Shown piece after piece: positions 35,297 to 44,440 of a stretch of 64,000 bases of DNA. A program made the translations under genes and the position numbers. The notes under the pieces are model-generated. The model worked only from the letters and a program-made list of their open reading frames with translations. It was not told where the DNA came from and ran no database searches. Positions within the stretch are counted from its first letter, which is position 1. Each line of letters starts with the position of its first letter. The stretch is taken from positions 1 to 64,000 of the forward strand of contig NZ_RWGU01000049.1 of assembly GCF_003944755.1 (NCBI RefSeq). The letters run 5' to 3'. Source of the DNA: Rhodovulum robiginosum. Its GTDB lineage: Bacteria; Pseudomonadota; Alphaproteobacteria; Rhodobacterales; Rhodobacteraceae.

Positions 35297-36289
35297 ATGT
35301 TCAACGCGCTCGTCGTCGAGAAGGATGAAGACGGCAAGACCCAGGCTGCCGTGCAGCAGGTGGCCGAGGACCGGCTGCCCGAGGGCGACGTGACGGTGGC
35401 CGTCGAGTATTCCACGGTGAACTACAAGGACGGGCTGTGCATCGGCCCCGGCGGCGGGCTGGTGCGCAGCTATCCGCATGTGCCGGGGATCGATTTCGCC
35501 GGTACGGTCGAGGCCAGCGACGACGCCCGCTACAGCCCCGGCGACAAGGTGGTGCTGACCGGCTGGCGCGTCGGCGAGGCCCGCTGGGGCGGCTACGCGC
35601 AAAAGGCGCGCGTGAAGGCCGACTGGCTGGTGCCGCTGCCCGATGGGCTGAGCACGCGCCAGTCGATGGCGGTGGGTACGGCCGGTTTTACCGCGATGCT
35701 GGCGGTCATGGCGCTGGAGGATCACGGGCTCGCGCCGGGGCAGGGGCCGGTGCTGGTGACCGGGGCCGCGGGCGGCGTGGGCTCGGTGGCGACCGCGATC
35801 CTGGCCAGGCTGGGATATGAGGTGGCCGCGGTGACCGGCCGGCCCGAAACCGAAGGCTACCTGCGCGAGCTGGGCGCGGCGCAGATCGTGCCGCGCGATG
35901 AGCTGACCGAGGTCACGCGCAAACCGCTGGAAAGCGAACGCTGGTCGGGCTGCGTCGACGCGGTGGCCGGTGTCATGCTGGGCCGGGTGCTCAAGCAGAT
36001 GACCTATGGCACGTCGGTGGCCGCCGTCGGGCTTGCGGGCGGGGCCGCCATCGAGGGGGCGCTGATCACGCCTTTCATCCTGCGCGGCGTCAACCTTCTG
36101 GGCATCGACAGCGTGATGCAGCCGCACGAGGAGCGCGTGCGCGCCTGGGGCCGGATCGCCCGCGACCTGCCGATGGACAAGCTCGAGGCGATGATCCAGC
36201 CCGCGACGCTGGCCGATCTGCCGGGGCTGGGCGCCGATATCCTGAAAGGCCGGGTGAAAGGCCGCGTGGTGGTCGACGTCAACGGCTGA
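35297..36289 (+). CDS. acuI: Acryloyl-CoA reductase (NADPH), AcuI type
   Basis: The 330-residue protein is a zinc-free medium-chain reductase. NYKDGLCIGPGGGLVRSYPHVPGIDFAGTV and VTGAAGGVGSVATAILARLGYEVAAVTGR are AcuI/YhdH signatures. In DMSP-using marine bacteria it reduces acryloyl-CoA to propionyl-CoA and protects against acrylate. No DMSP lyase or dmdA lies beside it. It shares a transcript with dinB. Confidence 0.93.
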   Translation: MFNALVVEKDEDGKTQAAVQQVAEDRLPEGDVTVAVEYSTVNYKDGLCIGPGGGLVRSYPHVPGIDFAGTVEASDDARYSPGDKVVLTGWRVGEARWGGYAQKARVKADWLVPLPDGLSTRQSMAVGTAGFTAMLAVMALEDHGLAPGQGPVLVTGAAGGVGSVATAILARLGYEVAAVTGRPETEGYLRELGAAQIVPRDELTEVTRKPLESERWSGCVDAVAGVMLGRVLKQMTYGTSVAAVGLAGGAAIEGALITPFILRGVNLLGIDSVMQPHEERVRAWGRIARDLPMDKLEAMIQPATLADLPGLGADILKGRVKGRVVVDVNG

Positions 36290-36606
36290 AGCCGCCGCAG
36301 GCAAAACGCTCGCAGGACTTTTGTACGGTCTTCGAACAAAAATCTTGCGCCCCCCGTGCCGCCGGCGCACCCCGCGAACGACGGACGCGCCGCTCAATCG
36401 CGGCCGCTCCGGCATGCGCCGGTGTCGCGGCCGCAGCCCGGGTCCGCGGCGGGGGGCCTCGGTCACGGCATTGTGCTTTGGTTGTCCAATCAAATTTTCC
36501 TGTTAGGCTAGGTCGCAGGGGACGGGCACACGACCCGCAACTCACCCCTGTCAACACCGACACGCGCGCCGGCCGGTCGTCGCCGGCGCCTCCAACAGGG
36601 AGAGCG
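36290..36606 (+). other. Intergenic region upstream of the stress-protein/BCCT pair
   Basis: No gene is visible. A long inverted repeat lies at 36400-36434. A possible promoter, TTGTCC at 36482 and TAGGCT at 36504 with a 16-base spacer, stands in the AT-richer stretch before the universal stress gene. A region near 36300-36355 resembles degenerate intergenic hairpin sequence seen after other genes. Confidence 0.35.
36400..36434. repeat. Nested inverted repeat with two NotI-like palindromes
   Basis: Two copies of GCGGCCGC flank CCGGC-ATGC-GCCGG, so the whole segment can fold into one long hairpin. Each outer arm is itself a palindrome. It could end the acuI transcript or be an operator. Confidence 0.5.
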
Positions 36607-37035
36607 ATGATGTTCACCCAGATTCTGGCCCCGGTCGACCTTGCTCATATCGACCGGCTGGGACGCGCGCTTGACGTGGCCGCGGACCTTGCGCGCCATT
36701 ACGGCATTCCGGTCTGCTATGCGGCGGTCACCACGCCGCAACCCGGCACGGTGGCCCACAGTCCCGAGGAGTTCGACGCCAAGCTTCAGGCCTTTGCCGC
36801 CGATCAGGCGGAACGCCACGGCCACAAGGCCACGGCAAAGACCGTGATCAGCCACGACCCGTCGGTCGATCTCGACCACGCGCTGCGCGAGGCGCGCCAG
36901 GAGGTGGGGGCCGATCTGGTGGTCATGGCCTCGCATCTGCCCAATGTGGGCGATTACGTCTGGCCGTCTCACGGCGGCAAGCTGGCGCTGCACGCGCATG
37001 CCTCGATCTTCCTGGTGCGCGATCACGAGGACTGA
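36607..37035 (+). CDS. Universal stress protein
   Basis: The 142-residue UspA-type protein begins MMFTQILAPVDLAHID. The ATP-binding loop differs from the usual G-x2-G-x9-G form: VMASHLPNVGDYVWPSHGGKLALHAHASIFLVR. It is encoded 50 bases before a BCCT transporter, like TeaD beside the ectoine transporter of Halomonas, where the Usp modulates transport; that parallel is inference. GGGAG lies before the ATG. Confidence 0.92.
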   Translation: MMFTQILAPVDLAHIDRLGRALDVAADLARHYGIPVCYAAVTTPQPGTVAHSPEEFDAKLQAFAADQAERHGHKATAKTVISHDPSVDLDHALREARQEVGADLVVMASHLPNVGDYVWPSHGGKLALHAHASIFLVRDHED

Positions 37036-37085
37036 GCGGCCGGCCAATCAAGATAAACCCGAGCGACAGCAGAGGGACACGCAAC

Positions 37086-38723
37086 ATGACAGATGATCCG
37101 ACACCCGAAGGCATTCCAGCGCCGGAAGGCGCCGCCGATTTGATCGATACCGATTACGCGATCGGGCAGGACAATATCGAGGGCCAGGTCGGTCCATTCG
37201 GCTTTGACATTCACAACCCGGTCTTCATGATCTCGGGCCTCTCCATCATGGCCTTCGTGTTTTACGCGCTGGCCCTGCCCGAACAGGCCGAGGCCGTCTT
37301 CGGCTGGCTCCGGCCCGCGCTGACTTCGACTTTCGACTGGTTTTTCCTGGGCGCGGCCAACATCTTCGTGGTGTTCTGTCTCGTCCTGATCGTGCTGCCG
37401 GTGGGCAGCGTGCGGCTGGGCGGGCGCGACGCCAAGCCCGATTACAGCTACATCGGCTGGTTCGCGATGCTCTTTGCCGCCGGCATGGGCATCGGGCTGA
37501 TGTTTTTCGGCGTGCTCGAACCCGTCTACCACATGGCGATTTCCGAGCCGCTGGGCGTGCCGTCGCCGATTGCCGAGGACGGCAGCATCATCCCCGAGAA
37601 CGTCGAGGCGGCCAAGCGCATGGGGCTTGCGGCCACGATCTATCACTGGGGGCTGCACCCGTGGGCGATCTATGCGGTGGTGGCGCTGGCACTGGCGCTG
37701 TTCACCTACAACAAGGGCCTGCCGCTGACGATCCGCTCGGCCTTCTACCCGCTGCTGGGCGAGCGTGTCTGGGGCTGGTGGGGCCATATCATCGACACGC
37801 TTGCGGTGTTTGCCACGCTTTTCGGGCTGGCCACCTCGTTGGGCTTCGGCGCGCAGCAGGCCAATGCGGGGCTTGAGCATGTCTTTGGCATTCCCGTCAA
37901 CATCTCGGTTCAGGTGTTCCTGATCACCGCGATCACCGCGGTGGCGCTGATCTCGGTGCTGCGCGGCCTTGACGGCGGGGTGAAGGTGCTGTCCGAAATC
38001 AACATGGGCGTGGCTGCGCTGCTGTTGGTGTTCGTGCTGCTGGCCGGGCCGACCCTGACCATCCTCAACGATTTCGTCGCCGGCATCGTCGCCTACGGCA
38101 AGGACCTTCCGGCGCTGTCGAACCCGATCGGGCGCGAGGATACCGGCTACATGCAGGGCTGGACCTCGTTCTACTGGGCCTGGTGGATTTCCTGGTCACC
38201 CTTCGTCGGCATGTTCATCGCCCGCGTCAGCCGCGGCCGCACGGTGCGCGAGTTCATCATCTGCGTGCTGCTGATCCCCAGCCTCGTCTGCGTGCTGTGG
38301 ATGGCCGTCTTCGGCGGCACCGCCATCGACCAGGTGCTGAGCAACCCCGACGCCAGCTCCGTCAAGGCGCAGGTGATCGACAGCTATAACCCGCCGATGT
38401 CGCTGTTCGCGATGCTCGAGGGGCTGCCCTTGTCGGCCATCACCTCGGTGATCGGGATCGTGCTGGTGATCGTGTTCTTCGTCACCTCGTCGGACTCCGG
38501 CAGCCTGGTGATCGACACGATCACGGCGGGCGGCAAGATCGACGCGCCGGGGCCGCAGCGGGTGTTCTGGTGCACCTTCGAGGGTGCGGTGGCCATCGTT
38601 CTGCTGATCGGCGGCGGGCTGGGCGCGCTCCAGGCCATGGTGATCTCCACTGGGCTGCCGTTCACGGTCGTTCTCTTGGCGATGTGCTTTGCCATCTTCC
38701 GCGGGCTCCAGTCCGAGCGGTAA
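37086..38723 (+). CDS. BCCT family betaine/choline/carnitine-type transporter
   Basis: The 545-residue protein has about 12 membrane helices. The family signature is GWTSFYWAWWISWSPFVGMFIARVSRGRTVREF near residue 360, and the Gly-rich helix AAGMGIGLMFFGVLEP is near 135. BCCT carriers import glycine betaine and similar compounds for osmoprotection or as carbon and methyl sources. The bmt gene at 9693 would use betaine. Substrate and coupling ion are not fixed by what I can see. Confidence 0.95.
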   Translation: MTDDPTPEGIPAPEGAADLIDTDYAIGQDNIEGQVGPFGFDIHNPVFMISGLSIMAFVFYALALPEQAEAVFGWLRPALTSTFDWFFLGAANIFVVFCLVLIVLPVGSVRLGGRDAKPDYSYIGWFAMLFAAGMGIGLMFFGVLEPVYHMAISEPLGVPSPIAEDGSIIPENVEAAKRMGLAATIYHWGLHPWAIYAVVALALALFTYNKGLPLTIRSAFYPLLGERVWGWWGHIIDTLAVFATLFGLATSLGFGAQQANAGLEHVFGIPVNISVQVFLITAITAVALISVLRGLDGGVKVLSEINMGVAALLLVFVLLAGPTLTILNDFVAGIVAYGKDLPALSNPIGREDTGYMQGWTSFYWAWWISWSPFVGMFIARVSRGRTVREFIICVLLIPSLVCVLWMAVFGGTAIDQVLSNPDASSVKAQVIDSYNPPMSLFAMLEGLPLSAITSVIGIVLVIVFFVTSSDSGSLVIDTITAGGKIDAPGPQRVFWCTFEGAVAIVLLIGGGLGALQAMVISTGLPFTVVLLAMCFAIFRGLQSER

Positions 38724-38734
38724 CCGGCCTTTTG

Positions 38735-38795
38735 CGAAGGGCGCTAGCGCGATTCAACGCCATTTCAAGGCGTTGCATCAAACTGACGCCCTTCG
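38735..38795 (+). repeat. Nested inverted repeats in leader of aminotransferase gene
   Basis: An outer pair CGAAGGGCG (38735) and CGCCCTTCG (38787) encloses an inner perfect hairpin, CAACGCC-ATTTCAA-GGCGTTG (38755-38775), plus the palindrome GCGCTAGCGC (38741-38750). The arrangement could be a structured 5' leader, an operator array or a terminator for the BCCT gene. Confidence 0.5.
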
Positions 38796-38840
38796 TAATC
38801 AGGAACGGGGATATGCCCGTTTCTCTTGCCGGAGCCCGCA

Positions 38841-40070
38841 ATGGTTGCCCTCGACATCAACTATGTGCGCAACCAGTTTCCCGCGTTTCGTGCCCCGGCG
38901 CTGCGTGAGCAAGCCTTTTTCGAGAATGCCGGCGGCTCGTATCCCTGCCGCTACGTGATCTGGCGGCTCAACCGGTTTTATACCGAGCGCAAGGTCCAGC
39001 CCTTCGGGCCATACGACGCCTCGGCCCGCGCGGGCCAGGAGATGGACGAGGCGCGCATCCGGCTGTCGGCGCATCTGGGCGTGGCACGCGAAGAGCTGCA
39101 TTTCGGCCCCTCTACAACGGCCAACACCTTCGTGCTGGCGCAGGCGTTCCGGCGCTGGCTGCGCCCCGGCGAGGTCGTCGTGGTGACCAACCAGGACCAC
39201 GAGGCCAATAGCGGCCCGTGGCGGCGGCTGGCCGAGGACGGCATCGAGATCCGCGAATGGCGGGTCGATCCCGAGACCGGGCATCTCGACCCGAAAGAGC
39301 TGGAGCGGCTATTGGACGGCAAGGTGCGGCTGGTCTGCTTTCCGCATTGCTCGAACATCGTGGGCGAGATCAACGACGTGCCCGCGATCAGCGCCAAGGT
39401 GCGCGCGGCGGGGGCCTATAGCTGCGTCGACGGTGTCAGCCTCGTGCCCCACGGCTATCCCGATATCGGGCGGCTTGGGGCGGATATCTACCTGTTTTCG
39501 GCCTACAAGACCTTCGGCCCCCACCAGGGGCTCATGACGATCCGCCATGAGCTGGCGGTGAAACTGCCGGCCCAGGGGCACGGGTTCAACGCCGATGACC
39601 CGACCAAGCGGTTTACGCCGGCGGGGCCCGACCATGCCCAGGTCGCCGCCTGCGCAGGGATGGCCGATTACATAGACGCGATCTACGGTCATCACTTTCA
39701 GGCCGGGCGCGATGCGCTGGGCCGCACCGGCAAGCTGCGCGATCTGATCCGCACCCGCGAGGTGGGGCTGCTGGGCCGGCTGGTGCGCTATCTGGCCGAC
39801 CGCCCGGACCTGCGCGTGCTGGGCCGGCTTGCGGCCGACGAGCGGCGCGCGCCCACCATCGCGATTGCACTGGAAGAGCCTGGGGCGGCGGCAGCGGCGC
39901 GGCTGGCGCAGCACGGCGTCATGGCCGGCGGCGGCGATTTCTACGCGCCGCGGCTGTTGCAGGCGATGGGCGTGAACCCGCGGCGAGGCGTGCTGCGCCT
40001 CAGCTTTCTTCACTACACCACCGGGGCAGAGCTTGACCGGCTGATCGACGCCCTAGATACCGAATTGTAA
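38841..40070 (+). CDS. Class V aminotransferase / cysteine-desulfurase-like enzyme
   Basis: The 409-residue PLP enzyme has its cofactor Lys in FSAYKTFGPHQG near residue 228 and the PLP-contact segment GPSTTANTFVLAQAF near 90. It belongs to the aminotransferase class V fold, which includes cysteine desulfurases and isopenicillin-epimerase-like enzymes. The catalytic Cys loop of true desulfurases is not obvious, so a desulfurase role is doubtful. The ATG at 38841 has CGGAG upstream; the nearby upstream frame is not needed. It precedes the photolyase by 43 bases. Confidence 0.88.
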   Translation: MVALDINYVRNQFPAFRAPALREQAFFENAGGSYPCRYVIWRLNRFYTERKVQPFGPYDASARAGQEMDEARIRLSAHLGVAREELHFGPSTTANTFVLAQAFRRWLRPGEVVVVTNQDHEANSGPWRRLAEDGIEIREWRVDPETGHLDPKELERLLDGKVRLVCFPHCSNIVGEINDVPAISAKVRAAGAYSCVDGVSLVPHGYPDIGRLGADIYLFSAYKTFGPHQGLMTIRHELAVKLPAQGHGFNADDPTKRFTPAGPDHAQVAACAGMADYIDAIYGHHFQAGRDALGRTGKLRDLIRTREVGLLGRLVRYLADRPDLRVLGRLAADERRAPTIAIALEEPGAAAAARLAQHGVMAGGGDFYAPRLLQAMGVNPRRGVLRLSFLHYTTGAELDRLIDALDTEL

Positions 40071-40113
40071 AGCGTTTTTTCCGATCCGGACGGCGCGTTC
40101 CGAAGCAGAGGCA

Positions 40114-41535
40114 ATGGCGACAACATCTCCCATCATCTGGTGGGTCCGGCGCGACCTGCGGCTTTCGGACAACCCCGCGCTGGCAGCGGCTGCCGACCGC
40201 GAGCGCCCGGTGATACCGGTCTTCGTGCATGACGAGACGGTCGAGGCACTGGCCGCCGCGCCCAAGTGGCGGCTTGGGCTCGGGGTTGAACGTCTGGGCA
40301 AGCGCCTGGCCCAGCTGGGCCTGCGCCTGACCTGCCGGCGCGGCCCGGCGCTGCGGACGCTGACGGCGCTGGTCGAGGAGACCGGCGCCTGCGGCGTGGT
40401 CTGGAACCGGGCCTACGAGCCCGAGGCGATCGCGCGCGACACCGCGGTCAAGGCGGCGTTGAAAAAGCGTGGCGTCAGGGCGGCCAGCTTTGGTGGGCAC
40501 CTGCTGTTCGAACCCTGGACAGTCGAGACCAAGACCGGCGGGTTCTACAAGGTCTACACCCCTTTCTGGCGCGCGGTGAAGGACCGCGGGGTGGACGCGC
40601 CCGCGCCCGAACCCGCCGGACTGGTCTGCCCCCGAACCTGGCCCAGGAGCGAGGCGCCGGCCGATTGGCGGATGGGCGCGGCCATGCGCCGGGGGGCCGG
40701 CGTCGTGGCCGGCCACGTCAGGGTGGGCGAGGCCGTGGCGGCAGATCGGCTGGAAACCTTTCTGGCCGACCGGTTGGCCGATTACGCGACCGACCGCGAT
40801 CGCCCCGACCGCCCCGGCACCTCGGGCCTGTCGGAGAACCTGGCCTGGGGCGAGATCGGGCCGCGCCACGTCTGGCACGCGGCGCTGCGCGCCCGTCACG
40901 AGGGCAACCCAGGCGCCGAGGCCTTTCTCAAAGAACTGGTCTGGCGCGAGTTTGCCTATCACCTGCTGTACCACACGCCCCGCATCGCCTGCGCCAACTG
41001 GCGCGCGGAATGGGACGCCTTCCCCTGGAACGAGGACGCCGAGCGCCCGGAGGTACTGGCCTGGAAACAGGGCCGCACCGGGGTCGCGTTCGTCGACGCG
41101 GCGATGCGCCAGATGCACGTCACCGGCACCATGCACAACCGCGGCCGGATGATCGTGGCCTCGTATCTTACAAAGCACCTGATTACCCATTGGAAAATCG
41201 GGCTCGACTGGTTCGCCGAACACCTGATTGACTGGGACCCGGCCGCAAACGCGATGGGCTGGCAATGGTCGGCAGGCTCGGGCCCCGACGCCACGCCCTA
41301 TTTTCGGGTGTTCAACCCCGAGACGCAGCTGAAAAAGTTCGACCCCGACCAGGCCTATGTCGATGCCTGGATCGCCGAGGGTCGCCGGCGCCCGCCCGCC
41401 ACCGCGCTGGCCTATTTCGATGCGATCCCCAAGCGCTGGGGCCTGTCGCCCCACGACGCCTATCCCGACATGGTGGTGACGCCCGCAGAGGGCCGCAAGC
41501 GCGCCCTCGCGGCCTACGAGAGCCGCGATTTCTGA
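40114..41535 (+). CDS. phrB: Deoxyribodipyrimidine photolyase / cryptochrome
   Basis: The 473-residue protein has an N-terminal antenna domain (IIWWVRRDLRLSDNPAL) and a C-terminal FAD domain with WREFAYHLLYHTP, GVAFVDAAMRQM, NRGRMIVAS and WQWSAGSGPDATPYFRVFNP. These match class I CPD photolyases, which split pyrimidine dimers with blue light. In Rhodobacter sphaeroides a photolyase and a cyclopropane synthase belong to the RpoE-ChrR singlet-oxygen response; here cfa follows after 60 bases. Confidence 0.95.
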   Translation: MATTSPIIWWVRRDLRLSDNPALAAAADRERPVIPVFVHDETVEALAAAPKWRLGLGVERLGKRLAQLGLRLTCRRGPALRTLTALVEETGACGVVWNRAYEPEAIARDTAVKAALKKRGVRAASFGGHLLFEPWTVETKTGGFYKVYTPFWRAVKDRGVDAPAPEPAGLVCPRTWPRSEAPADWRMGAAMRRGAGVVAGHVRVGEAVAADRLETFLADRLADYATDRDRPDRPGTSGLSENLAWGEIGPRHVWHAALRARHEGNPGAEAFLKELVWREFAYHLLYHTPRIACANWRAEWDAFPWNEDAERPEVLAWKQGRTGVAFVDAAMRQMHVTGTMHNRGRMIVASYLTKHLITHWKIGLDWFAEHLIDWDPAANAMGWQWSAGSGPDATPYFRVFNPETQLKKFDPDQAYVDAWIAEGRRRPPATALAYFDAIPKRWGLSPHDAYPDMVVTPAEGRKRALAAYESRDF

Positions 41536-41595
41536 TGCGCCATTGCCGGAAGCGGGTCGATTCTGCATAGATACAAAAAAAGCGATGGAGCGGGG

Positions 41596-42807
41596 ATGAC
41601 AGTCCTGACAACCACCAAGGGGCAGGAAAACCTGCCGCGTTATTTCAGCCAGGTCTTCCACGTGGCGGGCGGCATGGCCCGTGGCAGGCTGGACTTTCGC
41701 ATGCCCGACGGCCGGCTCTTCCGCGCCGACGGGCGGGGGGCCGGCCCGGTGGCCGAACTCGACATCCACGACCCCGAGATCTTTGCCCGGCTGATCCGCG
41801 AGGGCGACCTGGGCTTTTGCGAGGCCTATCTCGACGAGGGCTGGTCGACGCCGGACCTGCAGGCCTTCATGGATCTCGTCCACGCCGACAACGACGAGCT
41901 TTACGACGGCTTTCCGGGGCAGGGGCTGGTGCGGGCCTACGAGCGCTTGCGCTTCTGGCTGCAGCGCAACACCAAGCGGCAGGCCCGCAAGAACATCGCC
42001 GCCCATTACGACCTCGGCAACGAATTCTACCGGCTGTGGCTCGACGAGAGCATGACCTATTCCTCGGCGATGTTCCTCAGCGGTCAGGAGAGCCTGGAAA
42101 AGGCGCAAGAGCAGAAATACGCCTCGATGCTCGACGAGATGGGCGTCGGTCCCGGCGACCATGTGCTGGAGATCGGATGCGGCTGGGGCGGATTCGCCGA
42201 ATACGCGGCCGGCCAGCGCGGGCTGAAGGTGACCGGGCTGACGATCAGCCGCGAGCAGCACGATTATGCGGTGGCACGAATCCGCCGGGCCGGGCTGCAA
42301 GACCGGGTCGAGATCAAGCTGCAGGATTACCGCGACGAGCGCGGGGTCTATGACGGCATCGGCTCTATCGAGATGTTCGAGGCGGTGGGCGAGAAATACT
42401 GGCCCACCTATTTCGGCACGCTGAAAAACTGCCTGCACCCGGGCCGGCACGCGACGCTGCAGATCATAACGGTGCAGGACCGGCGCTTCGAGATCTATCG
42501 CAAGGGCGTGGATTTCATTCAGAAATACATCTTCCCCGGCGGCATGTTGCCCAGCCCCACGGTGCTGCGCGACCAGGCCCGCGCGGCCGGTCTGGAGGTG
42601 ACGCGCTCGGTCGAGTTCGGAGAAAGCTACTCGCAGACGTTGCGCCGCTGGCGCGAGACCTTCAACGCGCGCTGGGACGAGATCGCGCCCCTGGGCTTCG
42701 ATGCGCGATTCCGGCGCATGTGGAACCTTTACCTGACCTCTTGCGCCGCCACGTTTCACAGCGGAAACTGCGATGTGACGCAGATCACCCTGACAAGGCC
42801 CGCCTGA
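41596..42807 (+). CDS. cfa: Cyclopropane-fatty-acyl-phospholipid synthase family
   Basis: The 403-residue enzyme has the SAM-binding motif VLEIGCGWGGFAEYAA near residue 190, and RKNIAAHYDLGNEFYRLWLDESMTYS, which is diagnostic for the cyclopropane synthase group. It would methylate unsaturated acyl chains in membrane lipids. It follows photolyase on the same strand and precedes trgA by three bases. Confidence 0.95.
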   Translation: MTVLTTTKGQENLPRYFSQVFHVAGGMARGRLDFRMPDGRLFRADGRGAGPVAELDIHDPEIFARLIREGDLGFCEAYLDEGWSTPDLQAFMDLVHADNDELYDGFPGQGLVRAYERLRFWLQRNTKRQARKNIAAHYDLGNEFYRLWLDESMTYSSAMFLSGQESLEKAQEQKYASMLDEMGVGPGDHVLEIGCGWGGFAEYAAGQRGLKVTGLTISREQHDYAVARIRRAGLQDRVEIKLQDYRDERGVYDGIGSIEMFEAVGEKYWPTYFGTLKNCLHPGRHATLQIITVQDRRFEIYRKGVDFIQKYIFPGGMLPSPTVLRDQARAAGLEVTRSVEFGESYSQTLRRWRETFNARWDEIAPLGFDARFRRMWNLYLTSCAATFHSGNCDVTQITLTRPA

Positions 42808-42810
42808 CAC

Positions 42811-43254
42811 ATGCCCACCGCCGCCAAGCTCTTTGCCGCGCTCGCCTTCGCCGCGGTGGCGTTCTTCGCCTCGGAAAGCGTGAAACCGCTGTTTCCCGAG
42901 GGCGCGCAGTTCGGCATCTTCACGCCGCTCAACACCGGGCTGGGGATGTGCGCGGGCTGGCTGGTGATGGGGCGGCTGGCCGGGCGGGGCTATGGCAAGG
43001 CGATGGGCTCGGGGCTGCGCACCTCGGCGGTGATCCTGTTTTACGGGCTGTTGATCCAGGCCGTGGCCGAGATGCTGAAACGCTCGACCGACCTTCGCTA
43101 TGACGGGCCGATGGACGCGCTGACCGGCATGGTCGAGCTGTCCGGCGAATTCGGCTTTCTCGCGCTTTCCTCGCCCAGCGTGATGGGCATTCTCATCGTC
43201 GGCGGAATACTGGGCGGGCTATTCGCGGAATGGGCGGCGCAGCGCTGGAGATAA
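42811..43254 (+). CDS. trgA: TrgA family membrane protein (tellurite locus)
   Basis: The 147-residue protein has four hydrophobic helices and matches TrgA of the Rhodobacter sphaeroides tellurite-resistance locus trgA-trgB-cysK. The same gene order is present here: trgB starts 11 bases on, then cysK. The biochemical role of TrgA is unknown. The ATG lies three bases after the cfa stop, so it is probably read through from cfa. Confidence 0.85.
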   Translation: MPTAAKLFAALAFAAVAFFASESVKPLFPEGAQFGIFTPLNTGLGMCAGWLVMGRLAGRGYGKAMGSGLRTSAVILFYGLLIQAVAEMLKRSTDLRYDGPMDALTGMVELSGEFGFLALSSPSVMGILIVGGILGGLFAEWAAQRWR

Positions 43255-43265
43255 CAGGCCCGGGA

Positions 43266-44393
43266 ATGGAGACGGTTTTCCTTTATGGCACGCTGTGCCA
43301 TCTGCCGCTGCTGTCGGTGGTGCTGGGCCGGCCCGAGGCCGCGCTCGACGCCGCGCCGGCCCGGGCCGAGGGCTACCGCGTCGACTGGGTCGCCGGCGAA
43401 AGCTATCCGATGATCCGCCCCGCCGAGGGCCATGTGGCCGAGGGCCTGGTCCTGTCCGGGCTTGACGCCGAGGCGCGTGCGCGGCTGGACTATTACGAGG
43501 GCGGCTTTGGCTTCCGCCGGGCGCCGGTCACGGTGACCACGGCCCAGGGCCCGGCCGAGGCCGCGTTCTACGCGCCGCGCGGCAACGGTCTGGTCCCCGG
43601 CGCGCCGTGGCGCCTTGCCGACTGGGCGGCGCGCTGGGGCGAGCTTTGCGTTCTGGCCGCCGAAGAGGTGATGGCGCGCTACGGCGAGGTGCCGCCGCAG
43701 CAGATCGCGCGGCGGGTCAACCGTATCCGGGTGCGCGCCGAGGCCAGGCGCAAGGCGCGAAGCCCGTCGCCCACCACGCTGCGCCGGGCGACCCGGCCGG
43801 ACGACATCGCCCTGCGCGAACGGCGCGAACCCTATGCCAAGTTCTTTGCCGTCGAGGAGTACGAGTTTCGCCACCGCCGCTTTGACGGCGGCATGAGCGA
43901 AGAGGTGAACCGCGCCGCCTTCATATCGGGCGATGCGGCCACGGTACTGCCCTACGACCCGGCGCGCGACACCGTGCTTCTGATCGAGCAGTTCCGCACC
44001 GGCCCCTATGCCCGCGGCGACAGCGAGTGCTGGTCGCTGGAGGCCATCGCCGGCCTGATCGATCCGGGCGAGGCGGCCGAAGAGACAGTTCGGCGCGAGG
44101 CGCTGGAAGAGGCGGGGCTGGAGATCGGGCGTCTGCACAAGGTCTATGCCTATTATCCCTCGCCGGGGGCCAAGAGCGAGTACATCTATTCCTTCGTGGC
44201 CGAGGCCGACCTGCCGGACAGCGCTGCCGGGCTGGGCGGGCTTTTGTCCGAGGGCGAGGACATCCGCGCCCATGTGGTGAACTTCACCCGCCTCATGGAA
44301 TTGCTGGAAAGCGGCGAGATCGAGAACGCGCCGCTGATCCTGTCGGCACTGTGGCTTGCACGGCATCGTGAGCGGCTGCGCGCCGCGGCTTGA
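43266..44393 (+). CDS. trgB: TrgB: GGCT-like plus NUDIX fusion protein
   Basis: The 375-residue protein joins two domains. Residues 1-150 resemble a gamma-glutamylcyclotransferase/AIG2-like fold (VFLYGTLCHLPLL, YYEGGFGFRRAPVTV). Residues 190-370 are a NUDIX hydrolase of the ADP-ribose pyrophosphatase type, with the complete NUDIX box GLIDPGEAAEETVRREALEEAG near residue 265. The R. sphaeroides homologue contributes to tellurite resistance. The fusion suggests linked glutathione and nucleotide-sugar clean-up, which is inference. Confidence 0.92.
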   Translation: METVFLYGTLCHLPLLSVVLGRPEAALDAAPARAEGYRVDWVAGESYPMIRPAEGHVAEGLVLSGLDAEARARLDYYEGGFGFRRAPVTVTTAQGPAEAAFYAPRGNGLVPGAPWRLADWAARWGELCVLAAEEVMARYGEVPPQQIARRVNRIRVRAEARRKARSPSPTTLRRATRPDDIALRERREPYAKFFAVEEYEFRHRRFDGGMSEEVNRAAFISGDAATVLPYDPARDTVLLIEQFRTGPYARGDSECWSLEAIAGLIDPGEAAEETVRREALEEAGLEIGRLHKVYAYYPSPGAKSEYIYSFVAEADLPDSAAGLGGLLSEGEDIRAHVVNFTRLMELLESGEIENAPLILSALWLARHRERLRAAA

Positions 44394-44440
44394 GTTCGAT
44401 CCGGACGCCCGATAGGCAGGGGCGGGAACAGGGGGCAGCC

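Noticed and set aside
38776-38800. RpoE-ChrR type promoter before the aminotransferase
   Set aside because: TGCATC and CGTAAT are only loosely like the consensus TGATCC and the expected -10; too weak to list.
40000-42810. 936-residue reverse-strand open frame across photolyase and cfa
   Set aside because: Antisense shadow in high-GC DNA; no domain, and both sense genes are unmistakable.
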